From: Candidatus Magnetaquicoccus inordinatus
GTDB taxonomy: Bacteria; Pseudomonadota; Magnetococcia; Magnetococcales; Magnetaquicoccaceae
Direction: 5' to 3'
DNA length: 56,643 nt
NCBI RefSeq assembly: GCF_004217665.1
Contig: NZ_RXIU01000003.1
Location: 1-56,643 of the forward strand
Of the stretch, positions 9,201 to 24,200 are shown in pieces; position 1 is the stretch's first letter; the number at the start of each line of letters is the position of its first letter. The notes under the pieces are model-generated. The model saw only the letters and a list, made by a program, of their open reading frames with translations, made no database searches and had not been told where the DNA came from. Both the position numbers and the translations under genes were made by a program.

Positions 9201-12200
9201 GGCGCGCAGCAGCGAATCACAAACCCTGAATGTGCATGCCAGTTCCGGGAGCTATAAGTTGAGCTATAACGGCAGCAGCACTGCCGCCATTTCGGTGCTG
9301 GCCTCGCCGATCGAGGTGCAGCATGCCCTGGAAAATGTGCTGGGGGTGGGTAATGTGCAGGTGAGCGGGCGGGCCAAGCACTATCTGATTGATTTTATTG
9401 GCAGCAAAGCGGGCAGCGATCAGCCTTTGTTGGCAGTGAGTGATCTTAATGTCACTACCGGCAGCCTGCTCGATGTGACCGCATCGGAGTTTCGTCAGGG
9501 GCCGGATGGCCGGACCTGGGGCAAGATCAATCTGCTGCAGGCCGATCCCGATGATTTTACCAGCTTGCGTCTGGCCCCCTCTTCTGGGGTTTCTGTGCAA
9601 ATGCTCACCGGTGGTTCGGAGAGTTCCGAGGCGATGCAACGGCTTTTTGTGGTGCATGGTGGCAACAGCAGCTTTACCCTGCAGGGACCAGGGGATCCTC
9701 CCATCTTTGTCACCGATCCTCTCTGCATCTATGGACTGGATCCAAGCGCTGCCCAGTCGGCAATTGCCAACGCTCTGAGTGCCAAACTGGGGAGCACGGT
9801 TGTGGGGCTGGCGGTCGCGGAGGTGACCAGTGATTATGCCGCAGACAACGGCACCCGTATCTTTGACATCAGTTTTGGCAAAAAAGCCGATCAATATTAT
9901 GCCCAGGGGTTGTTGACCGCCAATCAGACTACTGCAGGGGTGACTCTCTCCGAGAGCACCGCTGGTGGCCAGAATGAGGATGGTGAGGATGTCAATGAGG
10001 TGCAGTTGTTGTTGGTGGAGGGGAGTCGCGCCGGCAGTTATGTCTTGAAAGGCACGGCGGTCAATGGCACCTCTTTTACCACCGTACCGATTGCCTATAA
10101 TGCCTCTGCTGCCACCATTCAACAGGCTCTGCGTGATGGCATGGGTTTGAGCTCCCTTACGGTCGGCGGTCCTGCGCCTGTTTTGGGCAAACAGGCCTAT
10201 TCGATCACTTTTGATGCCAAAAATTATGGCCTGCTGACTGCTGCCAATCTCTGGACCACCCAGATTCCGGCGCAGGTTGTGGTCAGCACCGAACAGATTG
10301 CCGCTCCTGCTGTGGGCAACAGCCCCGCCTTGAACGAGATACAACGTCTGATTGTCAGCAATGCCACGGGGGGCAACTTTTCCATGGGCATCTCTCTGGA
10401 CAATCTGTTGTATGAGACCCAGAGCATTGACCATGGAGCCAGCGCCAGCACCCTGCAAGCCTCTTTGCTGACGATGTTCAGACTATGGGACAGTTCGGTA
10501 CAGAGTAGCGATATTGCGGTCAGCAAAAATGGCAACATCTATGATATTGAGTTCAAGGGGCGCTGGTCTGGCAAGGATCTGCCGCAACTGCGGGTCAAGA
10601 GCACCCATTTAACCACCGCCAGCGGCACCGGCTATGCCTCTTTGGAACATCTCGGTTTTCTGCCCGGCGGCCAGGATACCCAGGTCAACAATGTAACCAC
10701 CTTTGTCACCCTGACCGAGATGGTGCAACGTTTCCAGCAAGAGATCAACAGCTCGTTGAATGGTGCCACCTTCCTGGTCAATCCCACCTTTGATCTGGCA
10801 AAAAAATCCTTTTTGTTTAATGTGCGCCTGACCCCGACCCAAACCATGGCAGTGCCGCTGGCGGTCAGCGGCACCATTGGCGAGCTCTCGGCCCTGCACA
10901 GCGAAACCTCGCTGGATGTGACAGCCCAGACCTTGTTTCAGGCGGCAATCGGCTTTGATTTCAGCCATTTGAATACCTTTGCCTTGCGTGCTGGTGGAAC
11001 CTATAGCGGCAAGATTAGCGCTTCGGCAAAGGATGTGAATGCCACTGGCTGGCCGGCGATCTCTATTTTTGGTGATGCCCGTTTTAACATGGCCTTTAAT
11101 GGTGAGGGTTATGACCTGACCTTGACCCAGGGGGCGGTAGCCAACAACCAGAGTCGCGCCGATCTGGTGAGCGATTTACAATCTTTGTTTAACAACCAGC
11201 AGGTCTCTGCCGGGGGGGTGTTGGCGCGGCGTGGTTTTGCCCATTTGGGGCAAGTGGTTAAAGTGGGCCTCAGTGATGAGGGGCAACTGACCTTTACCAT
11301 CAATGCCCCGATCGATCAGGTGCAGTTGACAATTTTGTCCCCGATTGGTCTCAGCGTCAACACGATGAGCTCCGTTTTGGGCTTTCGCACCATGCCTTGC
11401 TATCCTTCGCCCAAAGCGGTGGAGCTGCCCAGCAACGGACGCCTGATTGCTGGCAGTGCCCATTTTTCTCTGAAGGTGGATCAGTCGGAAGCGATTGATC
11501 TGGTGTTGAATCAAGCGACCACCGACAACAACAGCAGTATCGATGATTTAATCAACGATCTCAATGCCCTTTTTGCCGCCACCTCTCTCTCTGGGCATGC
11601 CTATCTGGGCAGTGCGGGCAAAGGTTTCAGCAATCTGGGTCAGGTGATCCAGGCCAGTTTGCGCAATGGGCAGATTGAGCTGGTGACCCAAAGTGCCAAG
11701 ATTGCCTCTTTGCAGATGCAGATTAGCGGCTCTGACCCGGCGACCAAAGAGTTGGGTTTTACTCCGGGACAGTTTGCCACCACCACCGGAGCCTATGTCT
11801 TTTTGCAGGATTTTTCCCTGGATGGCGGTGCCACCTATCAAAAAATTATCCTTGGCGGCAACTTCAGCGCGGTGATTCATGGCCAGTCGGGTTCGACTCC
11901 GGCCACCTTGGGCAGCCCGGGAAGCGCCACTTTGGGAATGTTGGATCTGACCTTTGATACCTTGTCTACCAACTATAACGGCAGTCTGCAGTTTAATCTG
12001 CGCAATGGTTTGAATGGCGCCGCTCATGATATAATCAGTCTGAACGATCTGTTTGACTCGGCGGCGGCACAGACCAGCTTGTTGGGTTTGGGCGGCAAAG
12101 TCACCACCAATGATACACTCTCTTCGCCCAATGCACCCTTTCAAAGCAACGGGCAATTGCTGCGGGATGTGGGTTTGTCGGTGACGGTGGGCACGACTGC

Positions 12201-15200
12201 ATTGGATGTAACGGTGCGCAAAGCGGCCACCACCAGCAACAGCACGGTTGCCGATTTGGCTGCTGATGTCAATGCGGCGATTCATACTGCCTTGACCAAC
12301 AAGTTTACCACCGATCCTTATGCCGACTTTGTCTTTGTCGAGGCCGACAGCATCTCTGTTGCCGGAAAAACAGTTCTCAAATTTAATGCCGCCACCACCA
12401 CTCTCACTTTGGCCACTACTCCCAGCCAGATCTATAACGCCAGCAACGGTGTTTTGGCCGTGGATCTGCCCTTGACGGTGGTTATTCCCAACAGCGGCGG
12501 CTATGCGGTCGATTTGCAGGTGACGGCGAGCAATACCACCGAAAACAGCTCCTTGGCCGATCTGGTAAACACTATTGACAACTCGATCAAACTGGCACTG
12601 GCTTCCGCACGCAACAATACCGACATTGTGGCGGTACAAGAGGCCATTGACGCCGTGATTTATCCTGTTGATCAACTGACCGGTCTGGTCTCCGCTGTCA
12701 ATGGGGTGTTGACTTTGCAATCGGCGGTTACTGCTGCCCCCATTACCTTAAAAAATCTGGTGGTTGATGGGCGCCTGCTCAAGGATGATTATATTGAAAA
12801 CTTAAGCCTGCGCAATCAGGCCGGGACGGCCAACAGCAAGCCCATCGCCGAGCTGACCTTTTCCGGAATCACTGTGGCAACCCCTGCTGGTGTCAGCGCT
12901 GCGGGTCTGAATCCCAACACCGTGATCACCATCGAGGTCAGCAATGGTGATCAGGCTTTGGCTGGCAAGGAGATATTGGCAAACTCATCTGTTGTGCCAG
13001 CCGATGGTCTGGGCAGCTTGACTCCCTTCAAGGAGGTGAGCTGGAGCAACATGCGCGATGATCTGGCGCAATTGAGTAGCCTGTTTGGCAATTTGGGCGA
13101 TGTCGGCGCCTTTGGTGAATTGGGACGCGCCCTGCCGCTTTTGGGTGACAGCATCTCCGAACAGTTTGATTTTGCCAGCCGTTTTACCGCTGTCAACAGC
13201 GCCTTGGCGGCTGAAAACGGTATTGGCTTGACCGCTCTGGCCTCCACCCTGGAAAAAGCCTTTGGATTGTCGAGCGGGGCGGTGACTTTGCAATTTGATG
13301 CCAGCAGCAAGCTGCTCAAGATCGATTTGCCCTATCAGGTGGTTTTTGACAAGAGCGTTGCCATCGAGTTGGTCATGAATGATGCCAACCTGTTGTCTCT
13401 GCTCTCGGCGGGCGACAAAGAAAAATTGACCACCCTGTTGGGGGCGATGTCCCGTTTGAAAGATGTGGATGGCAGTGCGCTGATGGATCTGCATGCCGAT
13501 CTGACCTTTCACCTTGCCTTGGGTCTGGATATGGATCCAGCCAGTAGCAATCTGGGGCGGCTCTTTTTGTTTGATCATCAGGAGAGTGGCAATGCCGGTA
13601 TGGCGGATGATCTTGGCACCTATGCGCTGATCAATGCCTTTCGTGCTACGGTCGGCGGCATCGCTTTTACCTCGGTGCAGGGGATCTACAGCCTGGGTGT
13701 GACCGGCGGTTCGGCCAACCTGCTGATCAACAGTGGCAGTGGTCTGACCCTGCACTCCGATGACAAGGATGGCGCCAACGATGGCAGACTCTATCTGAAC
13801 CGCTATGCAGCCCTGGGCAGCGAAGCGGCTACTGCGCTGCGTCATGCTGATTTTACGGTGATTTTTGATGGCAGCGCCGATGTGGTTTTGCCGATGACCT
13901 TGACGGTCTCCGACGAACTGGGACAATTGGCCATGGAGCAGATTGATGGCTTCATCAATCCTTTGCCGTTGGGCAAAATGGAGCTGCATTTTATCAATCT
14001 GGGTGACAGCTTTGCCAAAATAGGCGGCAAAAGCGGTTTTACCCTGCAATCGAGCGCCGAGAGCAGCAACAGCCATACTGTGATCTCCAGCCAGGTGCAG
14101 CAGGCTGCCCTGCCGGAACGTCCGGCTACCGGTAACGGTTCGGCGGTCTCGACCCCGGAAGGGGCTCCCATCGATTCGGTCGATGAATCGGGACTCACGG
14201 CAGTCAATCCCAACCCCTATTTTGGCTCCACCGAGGGCAGTGGCGCCTCCACCACCCCGTCCACGCAAACTGTCGATATTACCAAACTGTTTGCCACCGG
14301 GCCGTCGGTCAATCCCGCCTCCACCGGCTTTGATGTCAGCCTGATTATTCCCGATTTTGCCTATTGGCAGACCCAGTTGACCCAGGTGCTCAATGCCGCC
14401 ATCGGCGAAAAGTGTGATCCAGAACAGCAGGTCAATGGACCGTTGATCTTTTTGTTGCGTGATCCAACCATTATCGTGGATACGGTGGATGCCATCTTGG
14501 GGGGGATTCAAAAGGGGTTGGATGCCTTCAGCTCGGTGCTGGATCTGCCGATTATCGGTGACAAGCTGCGTGAGGCGACCCAGTTTGTGGTCGATCTGCG
14601 CAAAAATGTGGTGGGTGCGATCAAAACGGCGCTGGATGATGCAGTGGATGTCTATGGTGGTTTGGATAATGCGCTGCGCATGATGATGTTCAAGATGCTG
14701 GAACCGGCTGATGTCAACCATGATCTTATCGTCACAGCCACGGAACAGGCCAATGGCAATCCCTTCCTCAACTTTTTGCAGGATTATAACGGCGACAAGT
14801 TGATCACCCCGGATGATATTGTGGTGGAATATCTGGCGGGGACTGGGCAGCCCACCATGGATCCCCGTCTGGCCCAATATATGGGGGTGACCCAATCGGG
14901 CATTACCTACGAGAAAAAATGGAAACATGCGGATGGGACACCCTGGTTGAACGATGATGGTACCCGCAAAACCACCATCGAAACCATTCCCATCCCGGCG
15001 GTGCTGCCCGGACAACGGACGGCCTGGGTCACCTCCGGCATCAACACCGTGAAAATCGATTCGCAAGGCAACCAGATCAAACATGATGATGATTCGCTCT
15101 GTTATGTGGGCAAGGCCGGTTATGTGACGCTGGACAGCAGCCTGCAAAAGATTGTCGATGATATTTCCGGCACCATCGACAGCGTGTTGGCTACCGCCTC

Positions 15201-18200
15201 AGATATTTTGGACAATCTGGTCACCAACCATGGCAACGGTTTTGTCGCCTCAGCCACAGCTTTTGCCGAATTTGTCATCGCCAAGGTCAAGGCCGGATAT
15301 GACTATCAACATCTGTTGACGGATGTGTTTGGCACGGGGGTTATTGCCGCTGCTTTGAGCGATGTGATCCGCACCTTTACCCCGAGCGCGGCGGCGATTG
15401 ATGCCGATGCCGCGACTGTCAAATATAATCTGGATCATAACTTGTCGGGATCGGCCGCCTTGATTCCGATGGCGGTTCTCAATGAGATGAAAGCAGCCGT
15501 GCGTATACAAGCGGAAAAGGTGGCACTGCAGATGGCTTTGGGCAGCAGTACCGCCATTCAATTTCGCATGCACCTGGGACAGACCTATAACCCGGAGCTG
15601 GATCTGAGTTTTGATATTGGTGTGCCTGGGCTCAGTCTGGAGCTGGATGGTGGCATTGGCCTGAAGCTGGATTGGGATCTCTTTTTGGGCTTTGGTATTG
15701 ATATCAAGGATGGATTTTATCTGATTACCAACATGCCAGAGACCGCCGGTATCGGCCAGAAAACGGTTTATAACAGTCAAGGGGTGGCTATTGGGGTGGA
15801 GGCCAATGGCAAGGATGCCCATATCGATAATCTCTGGTTGGTCGGCAAGCCCTTCTTTACCCCGGCGGTCAAGGAGCTGCAGGCACAACTGGATGTCTAT
15901 CTGGCCCCTGGAGCGGGCAACCAACCGGCCCAGTTGAGTGGTAAACTGCTCTTTTTGAATGGCACCTTGACCGACAACTGGGATGGCTGGATCCGCGACA
16001 ATGATACCGGGATCTGGGGGAGCGGAACAGACTCCCTGCACCGCCTGGCCGGTACCCAAAACGCCAATTATGGGCGCACCACTACCCTGTTTGATGGGGA
16101 GAGTGGTTTTGAGGGGTCACGGACTCGTTTACGGGTTAATTTCAGTATTGATATCAAGGATGTCGGTCTGTTTGGCATCTCGGCGCTCTCCATGCTGACC
16201 AATGGTCGCCTGACCTTTGCCGATCTGCGCAATGCCAAACTGAGCGATCTGTACAAGGTGGAGTGGGAGGCCAAAGCCCAGATCAATCTGCATGTGCAAT
16301 TGGGTCTTTCGCTGGATATGAGCGGGCATGCCAAGGATAGCTATCTGCCGACCATCATGGGCGATTTTCATTTGACTTGGCAGGACAGCAACAAGAATAA
16401 ATATGTCAAACAGATCAACCAGTTTTTAGGCAGCGGCTATGACAAGCTCTTCCATGTCGGGGAGCCCAATATCTGGATGTCGGATATCTATCTGGATGTG
16501 GGAACCTTCTTTAGCCAGTTTTTGAAGCCGATCGTCAAGGTGATCCAATATGTCACCGACCCGATCATGCCGGTGATTGATGCCTTGACCGCACCCATTC
16601 CCGGTATCTCCCAGTTGATGGGGCGGGACTATTCGGTGGTGGATCTGGCTTCGGATATGTCGGCGCTGTTTGGCGGTATCTCCAAGCTGGATTTTATCAT
16701 CGCCATGGTCAACGTCCTGGAGGTGATAGGGCATCTGCCCACCGATACCGATGGCATGCTGATTCCGATCAAAGAGGCCTTTATTATCAGTGGCAAGCGC
16801 GACCGCAAGCTCGATCTCTCCGCCTTCCCCTCGATCATTCCAGACAAGTCTGTAACCCTGCCCTATTTGACTATCGCGGATGTGCATGTCAAACAGGATG
16901 ATTTTGAATTTAACCTGGATATGGGCGTCGGTTGGAGACAGAATACCACTCTGTTCAATCTGTTGCGTGGCAATATTCCCAATCTCTCCTTTGACTTTGC
17001 CATGTCCGCCGACATGCGCATTCCGGCTCCCTATATCGATGTGACACCGTTTGACTTTACCATTGATGGGATCTTCAACCGCGATGGCAGCATTGCCCAT
17101 TTCAAACTGGCCATCAAGGCCGGTTGGCCACGTCTCTTGTTGTCCGACATCTTGAACGGCAATATGGCGCCCAGGTTTGATGTCACCCTGATTATGCCAG
17201 ACATCGATTTTACCCCCAATTTGCTGCCGCTGTTGCGGGTCACCATGCCCAAATTGACCGCCACCTTTAACGGGGTGGAACATACCCTGATTGGGGGCAG
17301 TGAGATCAATGTCGATTGGCCAAGCTGGGTGCAGGGTTTTGTCGATAAAACCAGAATCAAACGGATGACCGGACCGACCGCCAATATCAATCTGGGCAGC
17401 CTGCACGATTTTCTGATGCCGCTGCCTTATGTGGAAATTGGTTCCACCTTGCTTGCCGTTCCCGGCTTTACCAATCCGTTTACCATGAAGGCTTATGCAG
17501 GGTGGAAGAGCAAATGGTTTTCTGACTTTTTGCTTGGTGGCATGTTGCCTGGCCTCTATCTGGAGGTGGATTTGCCCTCCGGCTTCAATGTCGATACCAG
17601 GATCTTGCCGGTTATTGATGTGCTGTTGCCCTCTCTGCCCTCGGTATCAGCCAATTTTATCATCAGCGGGCAATCCCATCCCTTTACCATTGGCAGTGTT
17701 GCTGCGGGTTCCAAATGGCGTGTCGATTGGTCGAGCGCTCTCAGCGCCTTTGTGGATACCAGCAATGTGAAAACCATCGATCTGACTGCCGCGACCTTTC
17801 ATATTGCAACCACTGTCAATTTTGGTTCCATCGATCTGCGTTTTCTGCCGAGCATTCAGGTCAAGTGGCCGGATGTGCACTGGATTGCGGTCGGCAAGGA
17901 GTATATCTGGAAACAGACATCCACCTCCAACTTGGGCTGGTCCAGCATCATCTCCGATGCCGGATTGCTGTCGTTCCTGGTGGATCCCAACAAATCGTTG
18001 GTACTTTCCATGCCCGATGTCTATCTGCCCAGCATCAATCTGTGGGATCTTCTGCCCGATATTGATTGGGATTTCAGTCTGCCTGGTTTGCCCAGCCTGC
18101 CCAGCCTCAACATTGATCTGCCCGACATCAATCTGCCCGGCAAGCAGACGGTCTCGCCCAAGGATGGCTATAACGAATTTATGAAAAAGATGAAAAAGCC

Positions 18201-21200
18201 GGGCAGTGCGCTGAAATTTCCCATTCTGGATGATCCGGTATTTACGGTCATCGGCATGCTGAAAGGGCAACCGGTTGATTTGATGACCTTTACCCCACCG
18301 GATCTGGATATCAAAGTAGGCTTCCGCATCTCCTTCCCGGTCTATCCGCCGGTCTATGTCGGTTTGGGCGGCGAGATCCGAATCCAGGCGGCCTTGAAAC
18401 TGGGCTTTGATACCTATGGTATTATAAAATATTCTAACAGCAACAATCTGTTGGATATTTTTGATGGTTTCTATGTCGGGGATCATATTGTCCAAGGGGT
18501 GGACAAGCCAGAAATTACCCTGACGGCCAAACTCTATGCCTTTGCTGAGCTGAACGCTTTCATCATCCGTGCCGGTGTCGAAGGGGGGATCAAACTGGTC
18601 GGTACCCTCGATATTTATGATGAGGATATGGATAACAAATATCGGGTATCCGAATTGTTGGCCGCCATCAGCGAAGATCCGCTGGATGTGGTGGAGATGC
18701 ATCTGCGTGCTTCCGCCTATGTCTCAGCCTATGTCGATCTTTTTGCCATCTTTGACTATGTGCGGGTTTGGGAACAGACCTTCTTTGATGTGACCTTGTT
18801 TGAATGGGAGCATGATCCTGCCGCCAAAAAGCCGGTGCTGGGCTCCATGGATGGCGACAATCTGGTTTTGCATGTGGGTTCGACCATTACCAGTATCGAT
18901 GGCCAGAGTTCTGTTGAGAAGGGGGCCAAAGATCGTCTGCGCCGCAGCACCAACGATGCCAACGAAGCCTATACCCTCACCGGCAATGGGGGCACCGTCA
19001 ATATCAGCGCCATTCTGCCCAACGGCCAGACCTATACCAAAACCTTTACCGGAGTCAATCGGGTCAAAGCCTATACCGGTGATGGTGATGATTTGATTGA
19101 TGCCTCGGCCTTGGACCGCAAGGTGCTGTTTATTGCCGGAGCGGGTAACGATACCCTGAAAGGGGGTTCCGCAGATGATGTTTTGATCGGTTCGGCCAGT
19201 GGTACAGCCACCTTGATCGGTGGTTTGGGCAAGGATCTGTTTATTGTTCGTGGCGGTACTACCCATCTGGATGGCGGCAGCGGCGATGACAGCTTCCGCT
19301 TTTTGAGCGGCTGGGGTGTGGCCGACATCACCGATGCTTTGGGCGACAATATTATCGATTTTACTGCGCAAACGGCTGCCGTTACCGTCGATGACAGCGA
19401 GGGCAAAGCCTTCCAGGCCGCCAACATTGTCACCTGGCATAATGGCGGCGGGGGCAGCGGGGGTGGCGATACCATCGATCTGATCAAGGGTGGCAAGGGC
19501 GGAGATATTCTTGATTTTTCCGGCGATGAGGCACCCCTGTTAATCAGCGTTACCGCTACCAATGCCGGTTGGGTCAAGGGGAGTGGTGCCGGAAAAATCC
19601 AAACCAGCTTTGCCAGTGCTACGCATAGCGATATGCAGGCTGTCGGGGATAATGCTGGCTATGGCTTCAAGTTTGAGGGTTTTGAAAATATCTTTGGCGG
19701 CCAGGGCAGCGATGTCTTCCGCATCAAGGATGGTGCCTCACTGACCGGCTCTCTGCATGGCGATACCGAAGGGGCTTTGCACCATGCCAGTAGCGGCAAC
19801 GAAATTGCCAATTCACGCAATATTCTGGACTTTTCTGAATATACTGCTTCTGTGACCGTCAATGAGGAGTCTACCAGCGCCTTTGGATCGGCCAGTGCAA
19901 CGGGGATTATCGTGCGTGGCTTCCATGATCTTTTTGGTGGCGCCTCCAGTGACCGTTTGAGTGGCGATGGTCGCAATAATCTGTTGGTGGGTAATAATGG
20001 GACAGATCTGTTGGAGGGCAAGGCCGGTCATGATCTTTTGGTGGCCGATACCTTTGTGACCTATGCCAATCTGACCGGGGCGCAGGCGCGTCCGGGGGAT
20101 GCCAATCTGGAAAAGGTTACCGACTATCTGAGCCTGCAAAAGGCTGGCGCCGGACAGTGGGGAGCGGCCAAACGCAACTGGCTGTGGAAAGGCCAAACTC
20201 TGGAAAGTATTGCCAACACAACCGCCGGTAGCCAGACCCTGAAGGGGGGCAGTGGCAACGATATTATTCTGGGCTCGAAGGGGGGCGACATCATCAATAT
20301 CGGCGGCAGTGGCGAGGGCAACGATACCATTATGGCCGATTTGGGTAAGGTGTCGGTCGATTTCAACTATAGCGTGGCCTTGTTGGCTACCAGCTTTGGT
20401 AGCGTTAACGGTATCTCCGTAGGGGGTAATGATACCATCTATCTGGGAGGTGGCAGCAATCTGGTAATCGCTGGCAATGGCAAGGATTCTGTTTTTGCCG
20501 CCGATGTGGCGAGCAGTTTCAACATCATTCTTGGTGATAACGGCACGGTCAAGTTTAAAACCGCTGAGGTCTCTACCAACTCTGGGGCCAAATTGACCTT
20601 TGCCAATGTCGATGGCATCAAACGCATGCTCGACAGTGTGGATGCTCCTGTGGCCGAAAATGGTGGCACCGGCAATGATGATACCATCAGCATGAGCAGT
20701 GGTTCGGCTATCGTCCTCGCCGGGGCCGGCAAGGATACGGTACGCTTTAGCGCCGCTGCCTCTACCGCCGCCAATATTCGCTTTATCTCCGGTGACCATG
20801 CCAGCATTCGTACTGATAGCCATGGCGGGGTAAGCGAATTTTATACTCTCGATAGTGTGGCCAGCAGCGGGGGCGATGATGTGATTGTGGTTGGCAGCGC
20901 CAACGATCTGGCAAACCGTCATCTGGGAAGCAACTTTATCCTCGGCGGCATGGGCAAGGATACCATCGTCGTCTCCGGTAGTGTCGATGCTTCCGGGAAT
21001 GTCAGCAGCGGTTTGGCGCGCAGCGAAGATGTGATCCTCGGCGACAATGGCAAGATCAAACGCACCGCCTCCCTGCTTGCCGGTCATGTGGCCAATCTGA
21101 TGGCGCAGGTGGTCAGTAGCGAGACTGCCAACGAGCAGGGCGGCAATGATAAAATTATTGTCGCCAACGGTGGCAAGGTGATCATCGCCGGTGTGGGGGA

Positions 21201-24200
21201 CGATACCATCACCAGCAAGGATGGTGACCATCTGTTGATTGCCGATAATGGCCAGATCGATTATGACAGCAACAATGATGGTATCTTGCGCAAGATGCAA
21301 AATAGTGCCATCAGCCAGGGTGGCAACGACAGTGTGACCATGGGCGACGGCTTCAAGGTGGTGATGGGGGGCTTTGGCACCGATACCATTACCCTTTTGG
21401 CCAGCAATCTGGGTGATGCCATTGGTCCGATCACGGTTACCGGGATTGCGGCGGTGAGCGGCAGTGTCGATCAAAAGCGCGGGCGCAGCGGTCGTTATGT
21501 GAGCGGTGATAATGCGGTGATTCTCTTTGATGATCAGGGAGGATTGACCGACATTACCACCATCGATGAGACTCTGAGCACTGGTGATGATGATAGCATC
21601 AGCGTCGGCTTGAGCCCGGCCACCAGCAATACGGTGGATATTGGGACCAATGTGCTGATAGGCGGCATGGGTGATGACAGCATCAGCGTCTTGGGTGTGG
21701 GCTCGACCGGAAGCAGTTTTGATACCATTCTCGGTGATAACGGCATCATCGAGCGCAATGATTATAATGGTCTGCGTCCCACCGAGATAGCTCAGGGTAC
21801 CGCTTATGCGCTGCGTGCCGTGCACTCCACCTACAAAGAGGTGGGTGGTGGCAAGGATAGCATTTTGACCAGCATGGGCAATAAGGTGCTGGTTGGCGGT
21901 TATGACAGCGATACCATTACCGTCACCCTGGCCACGGCGGTCTCCAGCAATTTCCGTCTGTTGAGCGGTGACAATGTGGATATAAGCTTTGACCGTTTTG
22001 GCGGCATGATCAAACTGGATACCCAGGATACGCAGGCGGTCACCGGTGGGGCCGATACCATTCTCATCGGCAGCAGCTTAACCTCTGGCCAATTTGGTAC
22101 CAATATGGTGGCTGCCGGTATGGCCTCTGACCTGGTGTTGCTGGGTGGAGCCTCCTGGGATGTGGTGCTGCAAAAGTTGCTGGCTGGTGATGCCTACAGC
22201 GAAGATATTTTGCTTGGTGACAATGGCATCATCGAACGGGAAAGCGCCACGGCTGCCGGTGAGCCCAACTATATGTTGCAGGTCAAAAGCGAACTGGGTG
22301 ATCAGGGGGCCAGCGATATTATCGCCTCTGGCAGCGGCGGCAAGCTGCTCATCGGCGGCTTTGGCAGCGACCGTTTGACTGCCCATGATGGCGACCATAT
22401 CGTGGCCGGTGACAATGCCGAGGTCAACTATGATATCAGCGCCAAAAATGGCATTCTGCGCGAGGTCAAAGCCATAGAGACCACCATGGGCGGTTCGGAC
22501 ACCATCAACCTGCAGGAGGGGTACAAGGTGGTGATGGGCGGCATCGGTGGTGATTCGGCTACCTATGACACCATCGATATTGCGGCCACAGGCATCGCTT
22601 ATGCGCTGGGCAGCAGTATTACGGCGCAACAGGAGTATCTGCTGCAGGATCAGGGCATCATCGCCGCCAATCGCAATGAAGCGCGCAGCTTGACTGGTAT
22701 CCGTACTGTTTTTGCCACGCAGGTGACAGATACCGAGGCCAAAGGGCGGATCGGTCGCTTTGTGGTGGGCGATAATGCCACCTTCAGTTTTGATACCAAA
22801 GGTGGCTTGACCGATATTGTCACCATGGATGTCATCGCCGCTACTGGTGGTCGTGATCAGATCATCCTGGGAGCACAAAGTCTGGCGGCCGGTACCGATC
22901 TCGGTTATCAGGTGGTGATGGGCGGCATGAGCACCGACAGCATTACCATTCGTGCGCAGAGTCGCAGTGAAGATTATCTCTTGGGCGATAATGGCGAATT
23001 TCATCGTACTGCCAGCGGTTATGGTTTGACCTCGCTGCTGAGTACCGCCATGGGCCAAGGCAGTGCCGATAGCATTGTCAGCGGCGCCGGAATCAAGATG
23101 GTGATCGGTGGTGACAGCGCCGATACTGTCGATCTGGCCACCACCTATCTGGCCGATCATGCCGATCGGGTGCTGATGTTGGGTGATTCTGGTGAGATTC
23201 GCATGGATCAGGCCGGAGGGGAGATGCTGGAGTCGGTCACCAGTTTTCTCAGCTCCCCGGGTGGCATCGATAAACTGACCGTGGGTGATGGCGATGTCGC
23301 CTTTATCGGCGGACAGGATGCCGATAGCCTGACCGTCAACTCGGTGTGGAACGAAAGTCGCTCGGAGTCTCCCTATTTCCGCATCGCAGTTGGTGATAAC
23401 GCCGCGCTGCTCTTTTCTGCCACCAGTAACTGGGAGAGCATTGGTCGGCCATTGTCTGATTTGACGCAACTGCAGGCCACCGATGTCAGTACCACCACCG
23501 GCAGTGATGATAGCATCCAGATCGGTTATGCGGGTGAGAGTGCGCATGATATTGGTACAGCCATCCTGGTTGGTGGTGTGGGTGCCGACAGTTTGAAGGT
23601 CTCTGGCAAACAGGCCAACGTGCTGCTGGCTGGTGACAATGTGGTGCTGCGTCGTTCGGCCGGGTTGACGTTGGGACCAAAGGCCATTGTCAGCCAAAAT
23701 CTGGAGTTGGGTGGGGGTGATCTGTTGGAGACACCCACCGGTTGGCATATCCTGGTCGGCGGCATGGCTGGCGATACCATTCGTGCCGGTAAGGGCGAAG
23801 GGGTGGTTGTGGGTGACTCTGGATCGATCTTGTATGCGGTCGATGAGAATGGCAACTCCACTGCCTTGCTGGCCGGGGTAACCAGTCTCGGTTTGGGGCA
23901 GGGGGGTGCTGATAGCATCAATCTGGGGGCAGGAACTGCGACCAGCGATGGCAACCATGTGGTGGTCGGAGGTTATGGGGCCGATGTGATCAATCTGGTT
24001 GCTTTGGCCGGTTATGAGCGTCTGCTCTTTGGCGATGCCGCTGATGTGCATTATGACAGCTTTGGTCATCTGATCAGCACCACGACCATGGATGTGACCG
24101 CGGCGACTGGTGGCAGTGATCGGATTACGGTGGGTATCGGGGGCAATGTCAACAATTGGCCGGCTGCCGGTGTGGATCTCAACGTGGTTGCCGGTGGTAT